Shown here piece after piece: positions 8,044 to 14,343 of a stretch of 14,343 nucleotides of DNA (position 1 is its first letter; each line of letters starts with the position of its first letter). The notes below the pieces were generated by a model. The model worked only from the letters and a program-made list of their open reading frames with translations. It searched no databases and had not been told where the DNA came from. The stretch is from assembly GCA_003086435.1 (NCBI GenBank), contig QEFD01000129.1:1-14343 (forward strand), in the 5' to 3' direction. Position numbers and translations under genes: made by a program. The DNA comes from Acidianus hospitalis. GTDB lineage: Archaea > Thermoproteota > Thermoprotei_A > Sulfolobales > Sulfolobaceae.

Positions 8044-9897
8044 GCAAATTTTGTTAGTGTCTAATTTTACATTTATATTCCTTTCTTTTAGATACTCTAT
8101 AACATAGGAACTTAACTTACTATTAATTCCTAACTCTTCTAGCTCAATGCATTGTTCCTCATTCAATTTTTCTCTAATTATATCTTCATTTTCTCTTAAT
8201 ATTGTAAATAAAGCATATATATTATCTTTTTCCTCAATTATCTTCTCTGCATTAGATATCTCAGGAATTGCAGTTAGAACGTCAGAAAGTTTCTTAAGTA
8301 TTGCATCATCCTTGTTTAATTCATTAATTAAGCTGTCTATAACTTCTATTTTATTTTTTATGTTGCTTAATTTACTTATTTTCCAAATTTTTTCTAGCTC
8401 ATTTTTTATATTATTTAAGTATTCATTCATTATTATAAGTAACTGATTAGATTCTTTCTCTATATTTTTAGTATCAGATAACAAAATTTCCTTCCCATAA
8501 TATTCGTTTAATTTTCTAGCTATCTCCAGTTTTCTATTTTCGAATCCATAAAATTCCAACTTAGTTAATATGTCCCTATCGTAGCTTACGCATTGATTAA
8601 CGTACGTGAGTACGTTATTCTTTTTTAGATAATCTATAGCACTCACTATTGATGAGTATTCAGTAATGTAAAATCTATTTAGTTTTATTCCGGAGATTTT
8701 TTCTATAGAGTCTATTATGGAATTAATTTCAGATACTCCTACCGATATATTCTTATTAATAGTGGATAAAATCTTCTGTATTTTGTCTATGTCATCTTCT
8801 GATAGCATAATTTTCTCTGATGGAATACTTATTTCCTCCAAAATTATTCCATTTTTCTTTAATTCTTTTATTACATTATTATATTCGATTACGGTATTAA
8901 AGATGTATTGTGAAAGTTTATCTTCAATATTTTTCTTAGCCGATATAAAATCATTATAAATAGAATTTATACAGTCTAATGATTTACATTGATCAGCTTT
9001 TTTGCTAATTTCAAGTATACTTTTTTCGTCTTCTGCGATTATATTACTTAAGCTGTCTTCCAATTCTGCATAGCTTCTAATCCTTCCTAAACTTATTATA
9101 CTGCTATCTATTTCCTTTTTAATTAAAGATAGTTCCTCCTGAATTTTCTCTTTTCTCTGTTTTCTTATTTTTAACTCATAAAATCCAGTAAAAATAGTAT
9201 TAACAATGGCAGCAACAATTATTGTATAAATAAGATTTAAAGGAATAGGATGAGGTAACGGCGTTAAATAAAATAATGTAGATAATCCAATAAAACTAAA
9301 TATGATTCCTGATATACTAATTAATTGCTTTAAGCTGAATAGTATGGATGCAATGACTAAACTTATAATTCCTAATAGGATATAATAATAAATGGCATTA
9401 GTAGAATACATTCTAGTATCGAAATGATTGAATATTATGAAAAATAGGGGCAGACTAGACAAAACGTTAGCAGTTGGATTTCTTTTTTCAGCTATTCCTG
9501 ATAATAATAATAGTGAACTTATAGGAAATCCAATTATTGCTTCTGAAGAGATAAAGCCTTGCATTGATCCATACTTTATCTCAATTAATATTGGTACTAA
9601 AATGTTAAGGATTATTATGGATATAATTTCTATCATTCCAGATAATTGATTTAAATTCAATTCTGTATATGCTAAGTATATTGTAAATAAAATAGTTAAT
9701 GCAGGAGATACGATCTCTGGTAAAAAGAATGAGATTACTGCAACCACAGATATAATTTCAAGGTTATAGTTATAAATGAAATGCAAATTTAATGATAAAA
9801 TATAGACTAGAATAGAATTTAGTATCATCAATATAATTTTTTCGTATAAGTTGCAGTAATTTGTAGTTAATTTTACAAATGGGCCCCTAACTGACAT
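8035..9897 (-). CDS. Unrecognised polytopic membrane protein with long helical/coiled-coil C-terminus
   Basis: I do not recognise this 620-residue protein. The first 240 residues contain about eight hydrophobic segments, roughly at 20-42, 48-77 (one or two), 88-107, 119-135, 146-157, 168-188, 193-211 and 220-240. The last is followed by a strongly basic stretch, KIRKQRKEK (243-251), so by the positive-inside rule the remaining 370 residues should be cytoplasmic. That part is rich in Ile, Leu, Glu, Lys and Asn, with long heptad-like helices, and ends in LEELGINSKLSSYVIEYLKERNI. I see no Walker, kinase, protease or nuclease motif. The start ATG overlaps a perfect palindrome, and the gene is divergent from superoxide dismutase. 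Possible roles such as membrane scaffold or envelope organisation are speculation. The reading frame is intact over its whole length. Confidence 0.8.
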   Translation of the reverse strand: MSVRGPFVKLTTNYCNLYEKIILMILNSILVYILSLNLHFIYNYNLEIISVVAVISFFLPEIVSPALTILFTIYLAYTELNLNQLSGMIEIISIIILNILVPILIEIKYGSMQGFISSEAIIGFPISSLLLLSGIAEKRNPTANVLSSLPLFFIIFNHFDTRMYSTNAIYYYILLGIISLVIASILFSLKQLISISGIIFSFIGLSTLFYLTPLPHPIPLNLIYTIIVAAIVNTIFTGFYELKIRKQRKEKIQEELSLIKKEIDSSIISLGRIRSYAELEDSLSNIIAEDEKSILEISKKADQCKSLDCINSIYNDFISAKKNIEDKLSQYIFNTVIEYNNVIKELKKNGIILEEISIPSEKIMLSEDDIDKIQKILSTINKNISVGVSEINSIIDSIEKISGIKLNRFYITEYSSIVSAIDYLKKNNVLTYVNQCVSYDRDILTKLEFYGFENRKLEIARKLNEYYGKEILLSDTKNIEKESNQLLIIMNEYLNNIKNELEKIWKISKLSNIKNKIEVIDSLINELNKDDAILKKLSDVLTAIPEISNAEKIIEEKDNIYALFTILRENEDIIREKLNEEQCIELEELGINSKLSSYVIEYLKERNINVKLDTNKICLS

Positions 9898-9921
9898 TTC
9901 TAAATAATGATTATTTAGAAA
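9897..9921. repeat. Perfect 25-bp palindrome at the membrane-protein start
   Basis: Arms of 12 bases, TTTCTAAATAAT and its exact reverse complement, flank a single central G. The palindrome begins at the first base of the start codon of the minus-strand membrane-protein gene and covers its presumed transcription start region. A dyad of this length and position is typical of a binding site for a dimeric archaeal regulator. A stem-loop with a one-base loop is unlikely to be an RNA structure. Binding is inferred, not shown. Confidence 0.75.
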
Positions 9922-9943
9922 GGATTAATAAACTCATATAGAA

Positions 9944-9957
9944 TCTAAATTATGATT
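9944..9957. repeat. Partial second copy of the palindrome core
   Basis: TCTAAATTATGATT matches 13 of 14 bases of TCTAAATAATGATT in the main palindrome (9899-9912), starting 45 bases further on. The right arm is not complete here. It may be a secondary site for the same regulator, or chance in AT-rich DNA. Confidence 0.4.
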
Positions 9958-10053
9958 TAAGGTAAAAATTGAGGTAAAATGCATTCAAAATTTTTCCTAT
10001 ATGCTCAATAATATAGTATAGATATAATACGCTTCTAGATTCAACTTAGAAAG

Positions 10054-10063
10054 AAATAAAAAT
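10054..10063 (+). promoter_or_regulatory. TATA box of sod
   Basis: AAATAAAAAT lies 22 to 31 bases before the sod ATG at 10085, as expected for a leaderless crenarchaeal message. No other start-proximal AT-rich box fits as well. Confidence 0.5.
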
Positions 10064-10084
10064 AACTACTAAGTAAGTATAGTT

Positions 10085-10720
10085 ATGAGTTCGTTAACTT
10101 ATTTAAAAAAGTATGAATTACCACCTCTACCTTATAACTTAGATGCATTAGAACCATACATAAGTAAAGAAATAATAGATGTACACTACAATGGTCATCA
10201 TAGAGGTTATGTTAATGGGGCTAATTCCTTTGTGGATAGAGTAAACAAAATTCTAAAAGGTGAAATATCCTCAGGACAATATGATATACAAGGTCTATTA
10301 AGAGGATTGGTATTCAATATAAACGGACATAAGTTGCACTCACTATATTGGCAGAACATGGCTCCAGCAGGTAAAGGTGGAGGTAAACCTGGTGGAGTAA
10401 TAGGAGACTTAATAGAGAAGCAATACGGTAGTTTTGAGAAATTTAAAGCGTTGTTTACCGAGGCAGCAAATTCGTTGCCAGGCACTGGTTGGACTGTTCT
10501 CTATTATGAAGTAGAAAATGGAAACCTACAAATAATGACTTTTGAGAATCACTTCCAAAACCATATAGCAGAGTTACCAATTTTACTAATCTTGGACGAG
10601 TTCGAGCACGCTTATTACTTGCAATACAAGAACAAGAGAGCAGATTATGTTAATAATTGGTGGAACTTAGTCAACTGGGATTTTGCTGATAAAAAACTTC
10701 AACAATACATGAAAAAGTAA
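10085..10720 (+). CDS. sod: Superoxide dismutase, Fe (Fe/Mn family)
   Basis: This enzyme dismutates superoxide to oxygen and hydrogen peroxide. Metal ligands are visible: His34 in IDVHYNGHH, His85 in GHKLHSLYW, and Asp171 and His175 in [12 protein letters not shown]. The second-shell residues His38 and Tyr42 are also in place. The glutamine that tunes metal choice in bacterial enzymes is replaced: the Fe-type position holds Gly81, and a histidine (His156, in TFENHFQNH) sits near the Mn-type position, as in archaeal superoxide dismutases. The latter are iron enzymes in Sulfolobus, so iron is the likely metal. The 211-residue length is normal. There is no signal peptide, so it is cytoplasmic. 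It has its own promoter, and a T-run terminator follows directly. Confidence 0.96.
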   Translation: MSSLTYLKKYELPPLPYNLDALEPYISKEIIDVHYNGHHRGYVNGANSFVDRVNKILKGEISSGQYDIQGLLRGLVFNINGHKLHSLYWQNMAPAGKGGGKPGGVIGDLIEKQYGSFEKFKALFTEAANSLPGTGWTVLYYEVENGNLQIMTFENHFQNHIAELPILLILDEFEHAYYLQYKNKRADYVNNWWNLVNWDFADKKLQQYMKK

Positions 10721-10722
10721 AG

Positions 10723-10732
10723 TTTTTTTTTT
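10723..10732 (+). terminator. T-run terminator after sod
   Basis: Ten consecutive T residues begin two bases after the sod stop codon. Archaeal RNA polymerase terminates at such U-rich tracts without needing a hairpin. Some read-through into the next gene is possible, since no well-placed TATA box is visible before 10755. Confidence 0.7.
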
Positions 10733-10754
10733 ACATCATAGTTTTTAATATATT

Positions 10755-11825
10755 ATGGTTTCTGCAATTATTTTAGCCGGAGGATATGCTACAAGACTTA
10801 GGCCTTTAAGCTTAACTAAACCTAAAGCTTTATTTCCAGTTTTAGGTAAGCCAATTCTAGATTATATCTTAGAAGGATTAGAGAATGCAGGAATCCACAA
10901 TGTTTATCTTTCGTTAAGGGTAATGGCTGATAAAATATTATCTCATGTAGACGGTAAAAATGTTACACCTATAATTGAAAAAGAACCTTTAGGGGATGCG
11001 GGAGCTTTAAAATTTGTCTCTACACAAGCAAACCTTGATGATGTCGTTATTGTAATATATGGCGATATCTATAGTGAAGTTAATTTTTTAGATTTAGTTA
11101 AATTCCACGCTCAAAGTGAATGTCCAGTAACTCTTTTAGCGACCAAAGTTGATAATCCTAGAAGATATGGAGTCTTACTTACAGAAAATAATAAATTAAT
11201 TGAGATTATAGAGAAGCCATCTAATCCTATTTCTAATTTAATAAATGGTGGAGTTTACGTATTTAATAAGGATATATTGAACTTTATACAAGGTCCATCA
11301 ATAAGCAGAAACTTTTTGCCAAAAATTCTAGAGAAGTATTGCGTTTCAGTTTATAAATACGACGGAATATGGGCCGATATAGGAACTCCTTATGATTATA
11401 TGAAACTTAACTTCGAATTACTAGGAAAAAAATTTCCAAGAGGGTATATATCAAATACTGCAAAAGTATCCGAAAGAACTACATTAACTCCGCCTTATTT
11501 TATTTCAGACGGAGTTATTATATATGAAGACTCGTATATTGATTCTAATTCAATAATAGGCAAAGGTTCTGTAGTTAAAAATGGTGTTTATATTGGAGAA
11601 TCATTACTCATGGAAAATGTATTTGTAAATGAAAATAGCTTCATAAAAGGTTCGATAATTGCTGATAAATGTAAGATCGGTAAATGGAATCATATAAGGG
11701 AGGAAACAATATTTGGAGAAGAAGTAATAACTTATGACGGTATTTTAATTAATAAAAAGAACATTATATTACCTAATAAGGAAGTGACAGAATCTATATA
11801 CGAGGAGGATAAGATAATATTATGA
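10755..11825 (+). CDS. Sugar-1-phosphate nucleotidyltransferase with left-handed beta-helix tail
   Basis: Residues 1-225 are a nucleotidyltransferase domain that joins NTP and a sugar-1-phosphate to form an NDP-sugar. Motifs: [20 protein letters not shown] (7-26), IYGDIYSEV with the metal-binding Asp104, IIEKPSNP (151-158), INGGVYVF (163-170) and [14 protein letters not shown] with Asp208. Residues about 230-340 show irregular hexapeptide repeats ([43 protein letters not shown]), the left-handed beta-helix found in GlmU- and GDP-mannose-pyrophosphorylase-like enzymes. The exact sugar and nucleotide cannot be read from sequence. NDP-sugars would feed glycoprotein or glycolipid synthesis. The stop overlaps the next start as ATGA. 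Confidence 0.88.
   Translation: MVSAIILAGGYATRLRPLSLTKPKALFPVLGKPILDYILEGLENAGIHNVYLSLRVMADKILSHVDGKNVTPIIEKEPLGDAGALKFVSTQANLDDVVIVIYGDIYSEVNFLDLVKFHAQSECPVTLLATKVDNPRRYGVLLTENNKLIEIIEKPSNPISNLINGGVYVFNKDILNFIQGPSISRNFLPKILEKYCVSVYKYDGIWADIGTPYDYMKLNFELLGKKFPRGYISNTAKVSERTTLTPPYFISDGVIIYEDSYIDSNSIIGKGSVVKNGVYIGESLLMENVFVNENSFIKGSIIADKCKIGKWNHIREETIFGEEVITYDGILINKKNIILPNKEVTESIYEEDKIIL
11802..11809 (+). promoter_or_regulatory. Shine-Dalgarno site for the DUF4213/DUF364 gene
   Basis: GAGGAGGA lies within the end of the nucleotidyltransferase gene, about 12 bases before the ATG at 11822. It supports that start and coupled translation of the two genes. Confidence 0.5.
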
Positions 11826-12505
11826 TATTAGACGAAATTATAGATGAGTTATCTTACGATTTAAAGCAGAGAAAAATAATAAACATTTGTGTAGGTACAT
11901 CTTATACTGCAGTAATTTTAGACGATCAAAGCATGGGAGTATCCCATACTATAGCAGAAGGCGAAGTAGACTATGCTGGGGAAATAATTGGAAAAAACGC
12001 TTACGATGTAGCAGTTAATGTGGATAATCCATTAAAAAGGAGTATTTCTGTCGCTATATTAAATTCCATATCAACTGGCAAGCTAACAAGTGGCGATCCA
12101 CTAACTTTGTATTCCGGAGGGAAGGTTTGTGCGTTCGGATACTATCCTTATATTTCCGCTGGCAATTTTTCCAGCGTAGTCTTATACGACTTTTCTACGC
12201 AACCTCAAAATAACGCCAAACCTTTTTCGCAATTTAATGGCGAAACGTGTGACGTAGCTGTTATTTTCGGTTCTGCACTTATAAATAATTCTATAGATAA
12301 AATAATTAAGAACGTAAAAGCAGACCACTTGATTTTAACTGGAATATCATCTGTAGAAGCAATTTCTACACTTAAAAAATATGGGTTTGAAGCTATTGGC
12401 AAAATAGTTCCAGTTGATCAATATAGAGCATTTAGGACTATTTGTGAAGGAGGAAGTGCAAAACAGCTATCAAAATATGTTACAAAAATGTATTTAAAAA
12501 TATGA
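11822..12505 (+). CDS. DUF4213/DUF364 family protein (putative metal-chelation fold)
   Basis: The 227-residue product matches the two-part architecture of this family. An N-terminal DUF4213-like region (about 1-90) has [21 protein letters not shown] and [23 protein letters not shown]-terminal Rossmann-like DUF364 region (about 95-227) has [36 protein letters not shown] and the family-typical ending [16 protein letters not shown]. Family members are suspected to bind or chelate metal, but no reaction is established. The ATG overlaps the stop of the nucleotidyltransferase gene, so the two are cotranscribed. The 3' end overlaps the convergent thioredoxin-fold gene by 12 bases. Confidence 0.75.
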   Translation: MILDEIIDELSYDLKQRKIINICVGTSYTAVILDDQSMGVSHTIAEGEVDYAGEIIGKNAYDVAVNVDNPLKRSISVAILNSISTGKLTSGDPLTLYSGGKVCAFGYYPYISAGNFSSVVLYDFSTQPQNNAKPFSQFNGETCDVAVIFGSALINNSIDKIIKNVKADHLILTGISSVEAISTLKKYGFEAIGKIVPVDQYRAFRTICEGGSAKQLSKYVTKMYLKI

Positions 12506-13651
12506 GAATTTGATTTCTTCAATTTTTTCGTAGCATTTCCCATCTTTAAAGTACTTGCATTGGGCTTGCTTTGAAAATTCTATTCTTAAATCTGAGTAAG
12601 GTCCTTTTTCGTTTGTCCTTATCAAATCTTGCAATTTTATTAATGCTATAGAAATCCTTGCTAGTACTCTAGGATCTGAGGAGCCTGCAAATGCACAGTT
12701 TATTGCTTTTTTAGCGAAATCTGCAGATTTTTCTTCTCCAGTAATTGCCCAATACCTAGCAAAGAATATCCCTGCTTCTGAGTTAGCTAAAGGCTCTAAG
12801 AAAGTAATTTTACTTAATTCATCTTTTATCAGTGTGTCTCTAAATCCTTTCTCGTGAGAAAGATTGTTTATAATAAAATCGTAGATTTTTTTAGCATAAT
12901 TCAAGTATGTATCATTTAATGTATTCTCATATTGTGTGAGTAATGCATTGCCTGCCATTACTTCGTCAATCAATAAGCCTTTATTCTGTTTTCTGGTACT
13001 TCTATAAACTATTCCGTCATCGCCTATTAATTGTAATAAGTCTTCCACTTTCCTTAGTCCATATATTGTATAGAAGGAAATTTCAGTTGTATATATTGAG
13101 TTAGCATTTATTGTTTTCTTTCTACCAAGAAGAAATTCAGAAATTTCGTTTAACGGTTTAATGACTTTTTCAGCTTTACTATAATCCTTGTTTATACTTG
13201 AAATAAACTTGTAAAACTCTATCATTCTAAAGTCTGCAGGATAAGATGCAAGTAATGCGTCCATTACGTCATATATTATTTCTTTCCCAACCTCCACTGG
13301 TTCAGGTATAAATTCGGATAGTCTTTCTCCTTTATATCCCTTGTAATAAGCCTCAACTATTTCCCTTAGCTTTGCTTCTATTTCTTTAACATCTGTAGAT
13401 TCTATAACTCCCATAATTCCTAAGTCTGGAGATAAAATTGATAATGTAGGAATCATACCTCTGGTTAATCTGTTTAGGTATTCTGGATACTCCAAACCAT
13501 TAACTTCTTCTATCATTAGCCTCTTTGAAATGGGCAATTCTTTAATTTTCTTAATAAGTTCGTCACACTCCTTGCAATTATCTGCAGTAAAGAATACTCC
13601 TAGGGGCTTGTCATAAAACTTTAAATCAGAGATTAATTTTTCGGATATCAT
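12494..13651 (-). CDS. Thioredoxin-fold protein with alpha/alpha-barrel-like C-terminus (YyaL-like)
   Basis: The ATG at 13651 gives 385 residues; a TTG one codon upstream adds only one residue and was not used. Residues 1-105 are thioredoxin-like: [12 protein letters not shown] with CKEC (Cys26, Cys29), and [10 protein letters not shown] with the cis-proline (Pro68). The remaining 280 residues are helical, with [44 protein letters not shown] and [10 protein letters not shown], reminiscent of the alpha/alpha-barrel half of YyaL/SPATA20 (DUF255) proteins, which are much longer (about 600-700 residues). If related, this is a reduced form, and the active-site segment differs from their CHWCH pattern. 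A cysteine pair (Cys365, Cys373) lies near the C-terminus. No signal peptide. Function unknown; the thioredoxin fold is confident, the YyaL link moderate. Confidence 0.72.
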   Translation of the reverse strand: MISEKLISDLKFYDKPLGVFFTADNCKECDELIKKIKELPISKRLMIEEVNGLEYPEYLNRLTRGMIPTLSILSPDLGIMGVIESTDVKEIEAKLREIVEAYYKGYKGERLSEFIPEPVEVGKEIIYDVMDALLASYPADFRMIEFYKFISSINKDYSKAEKVIKPLNEISEFLLGRKKTINANSIYTTEISFYTIYGLRKVEDLLQLIGDDGIVYRSTRKQNKGLLIDEVMAGNALLTQYENTLNDTYLNYAKKIYDFIINNLSHEKGFRDTLIKDELSKITFLEPLANSEAGIFFARYWAITGEEKSADFAKKAINCAFAGSSDPRVLARISIALIKLQDLIRTNEKGPYSDLRIEFSKQAQCKYFKDGKCYEKIEEIKFSYF

Positions 13652-13664
13652 CAATACCGTAATC

Positions 13665-13680
13665 TTTATTTAGTATATAA
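13665..13680. promoter_or_regulatory. Overlapping divergent TATA elements
   Basis: In a 44-base gap between divergent genes, TTTATTTA (13665-13672) lies 24 to 31 bases before the plus-strand ATG at 13696. TTATATA read on the minus strand (13674-13680) lies 23 to 29 bases before the minus-strand ATG at 13651. The two boxes are adjacent, so pre-initiation complexes probably compete. Confidence 0.55.
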
Positions 13681-13695
13681 TTCTACTCTTTCACC

Positions 13696-14034
13696 ATGAG
13701 TAGGGCACCCCCAACAAAGTGGACGTGTGATATATGTAAAAATACAATATACTGGGATGAATTATTCACTTTTACTTCAAAGAAGACTGTAGTTCATTAT
13801 ACGTGTTTCAGAGAAAAAGCACTAAAGACTGCTAAAGTAGACCAAGAGCAACTAACTGCAGTACTAGACTCATTAGAAGATGAGCTAAAAATGATAGTTG
13901 TATACAAGCAGAGACTAGGAAAAATAAAAGATGAAGAAGTTAAAAAATATATGGAGCAAGCTGAAAAAGATGCAGAAAAGAACTCTGCAATGCTTACTAG
14001 AGCTGTAGAGAAACTTAGCGGAGTGCTTGACTGA
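13696..14034 (+). CDS. DUF2175 family archaeal protein with zinc-binding N-terminus
   Basis: The 112-residue product matches the archaeal DUF2175 family. The N-terminus has [30 protein letters not shown], offering a likely zinc site of Cys11, Cys14, His34 and Cys37. Residues about 45-112 are a charged helical segment with coiled-coil character ([30 protein letters not shown]). No enzyme motif is visible. A zinc knuckle plus helical tail could suit nucleic-acid or protein binding, but no role is established. It has its own TATA box and is followed by a separately promoted thyX, so it need not be in an operon with it. Confidence 0.8.
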   Translation: MSRAPPTKWTCDICKNTIYWDELFTFTSKKTVVHYTCFREKALKTAKVDQEQLTAVLDSLEDELKMIVVYKQRLGKIKDEEVKKYMEQAEKDAEKNSAMLTRAVEKLSGVLD

Positions 14035-14060
14035 ACGAAAATATTATCAAGCAAGCTTAG

Positions 14061-14068
14061 TTTTTATT
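14061..14068 (+). promoter_or_regulatory. TATA box of thyX
   Basis: TTTTTATT lies 24 to 31 bases before the ATG at 14092 in the 57-base gap after the DUF2175 gene. The same T-rich tract may serve as terminator of that gene. Confidence 0.5.
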
Positions 14069-14091
14069 CTCCATTTTTAAGTTAGTAGACA

Positions 14092-14343
14092 ATGAAAGTT
14101 GAGCTAGTTTCTTATACGAAAGATGGAGAAAGAGTGGTTGCCATTGCTTCTAAGATGAGCAGATCAAGGAAAGGTTGGGATTACCACGAGAAGACAATGA
14201 CGGATGAGGAAGTAGAAGTATGGATTCGCGACGCTATCATTCACGGCTACTGGTCGCCCCTAGAGCACTCTTCTTACACTTTCTCCATTGAAGGAATTTC
14301 CAGAGTTGCCTCTCATCAACTAGTGAGACACCGCATTGCATCA
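14092..14343 (+). CDS. thyX: Flavin-dependent thymidylate synthase, 3' part missing
   Basis: ThyX methylates dUMP to dTMP using methylenetetrahydrofolate, with FAD and NAD(P)H as reductant. The 84 codons seen begin [28 protein letters not shown] and contain [18 protein letters not shown] (51-68) and the family-defining RHRxxS motif as RHRIAS (79-84), which is exactly where the window ends. The family length is about 220-260 residues, so two thirds lie outside the window. The frame is intact as far as seen, and the TATA box placement supports the ATG at 14092. Confidence 0.95.
   Translation, partial: MKVELVSYTKDGERVVAIASKMSRSRKGWDYHEKTMTDEEVEVWIRDAIIHGYWSPLEHSSYTFSIEGISRVASHQLVRHRIAS

Larger units (their letters stand above)
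9898..10084. promoter_or_regulatory. Divergent control region between membrane-protein gene and sod
   Basis: This is the longest gap in the window, 187 bases, with no credible coding sequence. It holds the palindrome and partial copy, a GTTTATTAATC element on the minus strand (9924-9934) as a possible promoter of the membrane-protein gene, a direct repeat AGGTAAAA at 9960-9967 and 9972-9979, a weak inverted repeat TTCTA/TTAGAA spanning 10033-10051, and the sod TATA box. Only the palindrome and sod TATA box are strong. Confidence 0.55.

Noticed and set aside
8147..8446. Plus-strand open frame of 99 codons inside the membrane-protein gene, and similar ones at 8717-8959 and 9428-9649
   Set aside because: They are antisense to an intact long coding sequence, are rich in Ser, Phe and Ile as expected from a mirrored charged coiled coil, and have no promoter or SD site.
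13652..13654. TTG start one codon before the ATG of the thioredoxin-fold gene
   Set aside because: The ATG at 13651 is the better codon and sits correctly behind the TATA box.
13797..14054. Minus-strand open frame of 85 codons opposite the DUF2175 gene
   Set aside because: Its Ser/Phe-rich composition is the antisense image of a Lys/Glu-rich helix; the DUF2175 frame is a family match.

Overview
This looks like a chromosomal segment of a thermoacidophilic crenarchaeon of the order Sulfolobales (Sulfolobus, Acidianus or a relative; genus not resolvable by eye). The reasons are the strongly AT-rich sequence, an archaeal GHMP-type shikimate kinase, an archaeal XPD helicase with Fe-S cysteines, a sulredoxin-like Rieske protein, an archaeal-type Fe superoxide dismutase, a DUF2175 protein, and TATA boxes centred about 26 bases before start codons, as expected for leaderless transcripts. 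I see no mobile element, CRISPR array, tRNA or rRNA. The window is almost entirely coding, and no gene-free stretch exceeds 300 bases (longest 9898-10084).

Layout. (1) 1-3395, plus strand: the end of a shikimate-pathway operon, aroC (cut by the window start), aroK, aroA, aroD, each overlapping the next. (2) 3392-5000, minus strand: thiC (HMP-phosphate synthase) followed by an overlapping Rieske [2Fe-2S] ferredoxin gene; the aroD and Rieske stop codons overlap. (3) 5048-7789, plus strand: a small frame-disrupted gene with a subtilisin-propeptide (I9)-like fold, then xpd, then a glutaredoxin-fold protein with a helical C-terminus. A separately promoted TusA-like protein follows at 7825-8043. 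(4) 8035-9897, minus strand: a 620-residue unrecognised protein, eight or so membrane segments followed by a long helical/coiled-coil cytoplasmic part. (5) 9898-10084: a divergent control region with a perfect 25-bp palindrome and a partial second copy. (6) 10085-12505, plus strand: Fe superoxide dismutase, a T-run terminator, a sugar-phosphate nucleotidyltransferase and a DUF4213/DUF364 protein. (7) 12494-13651, minus strand: a thioredoxin-fold protein with an alpha/alpha-barrel-like C-terminus. (8) 13696-14343, plus strand: DUF2175 zinc-ribbon-like protein and the start of thyX.

How it fits together. Aromatic amino acid, thiamine and thymidylate synthesis genes lie next to a set of redox and sulfur proteins (Rieske protein, two CxxC thioredoxin-fold proteins, TusA-like protein, superoxide dismutase). 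All three convergent gene pairs overlap at their 3' ends. The items most worth a second look are the frame-disrupted I9-like gene overlapping xpd, the palindrome beside the membrane/coiled-coil gene, that gene itself, the shortened cysteine motif of ThiC, and the Rieske gene fused by overlap to thiC.
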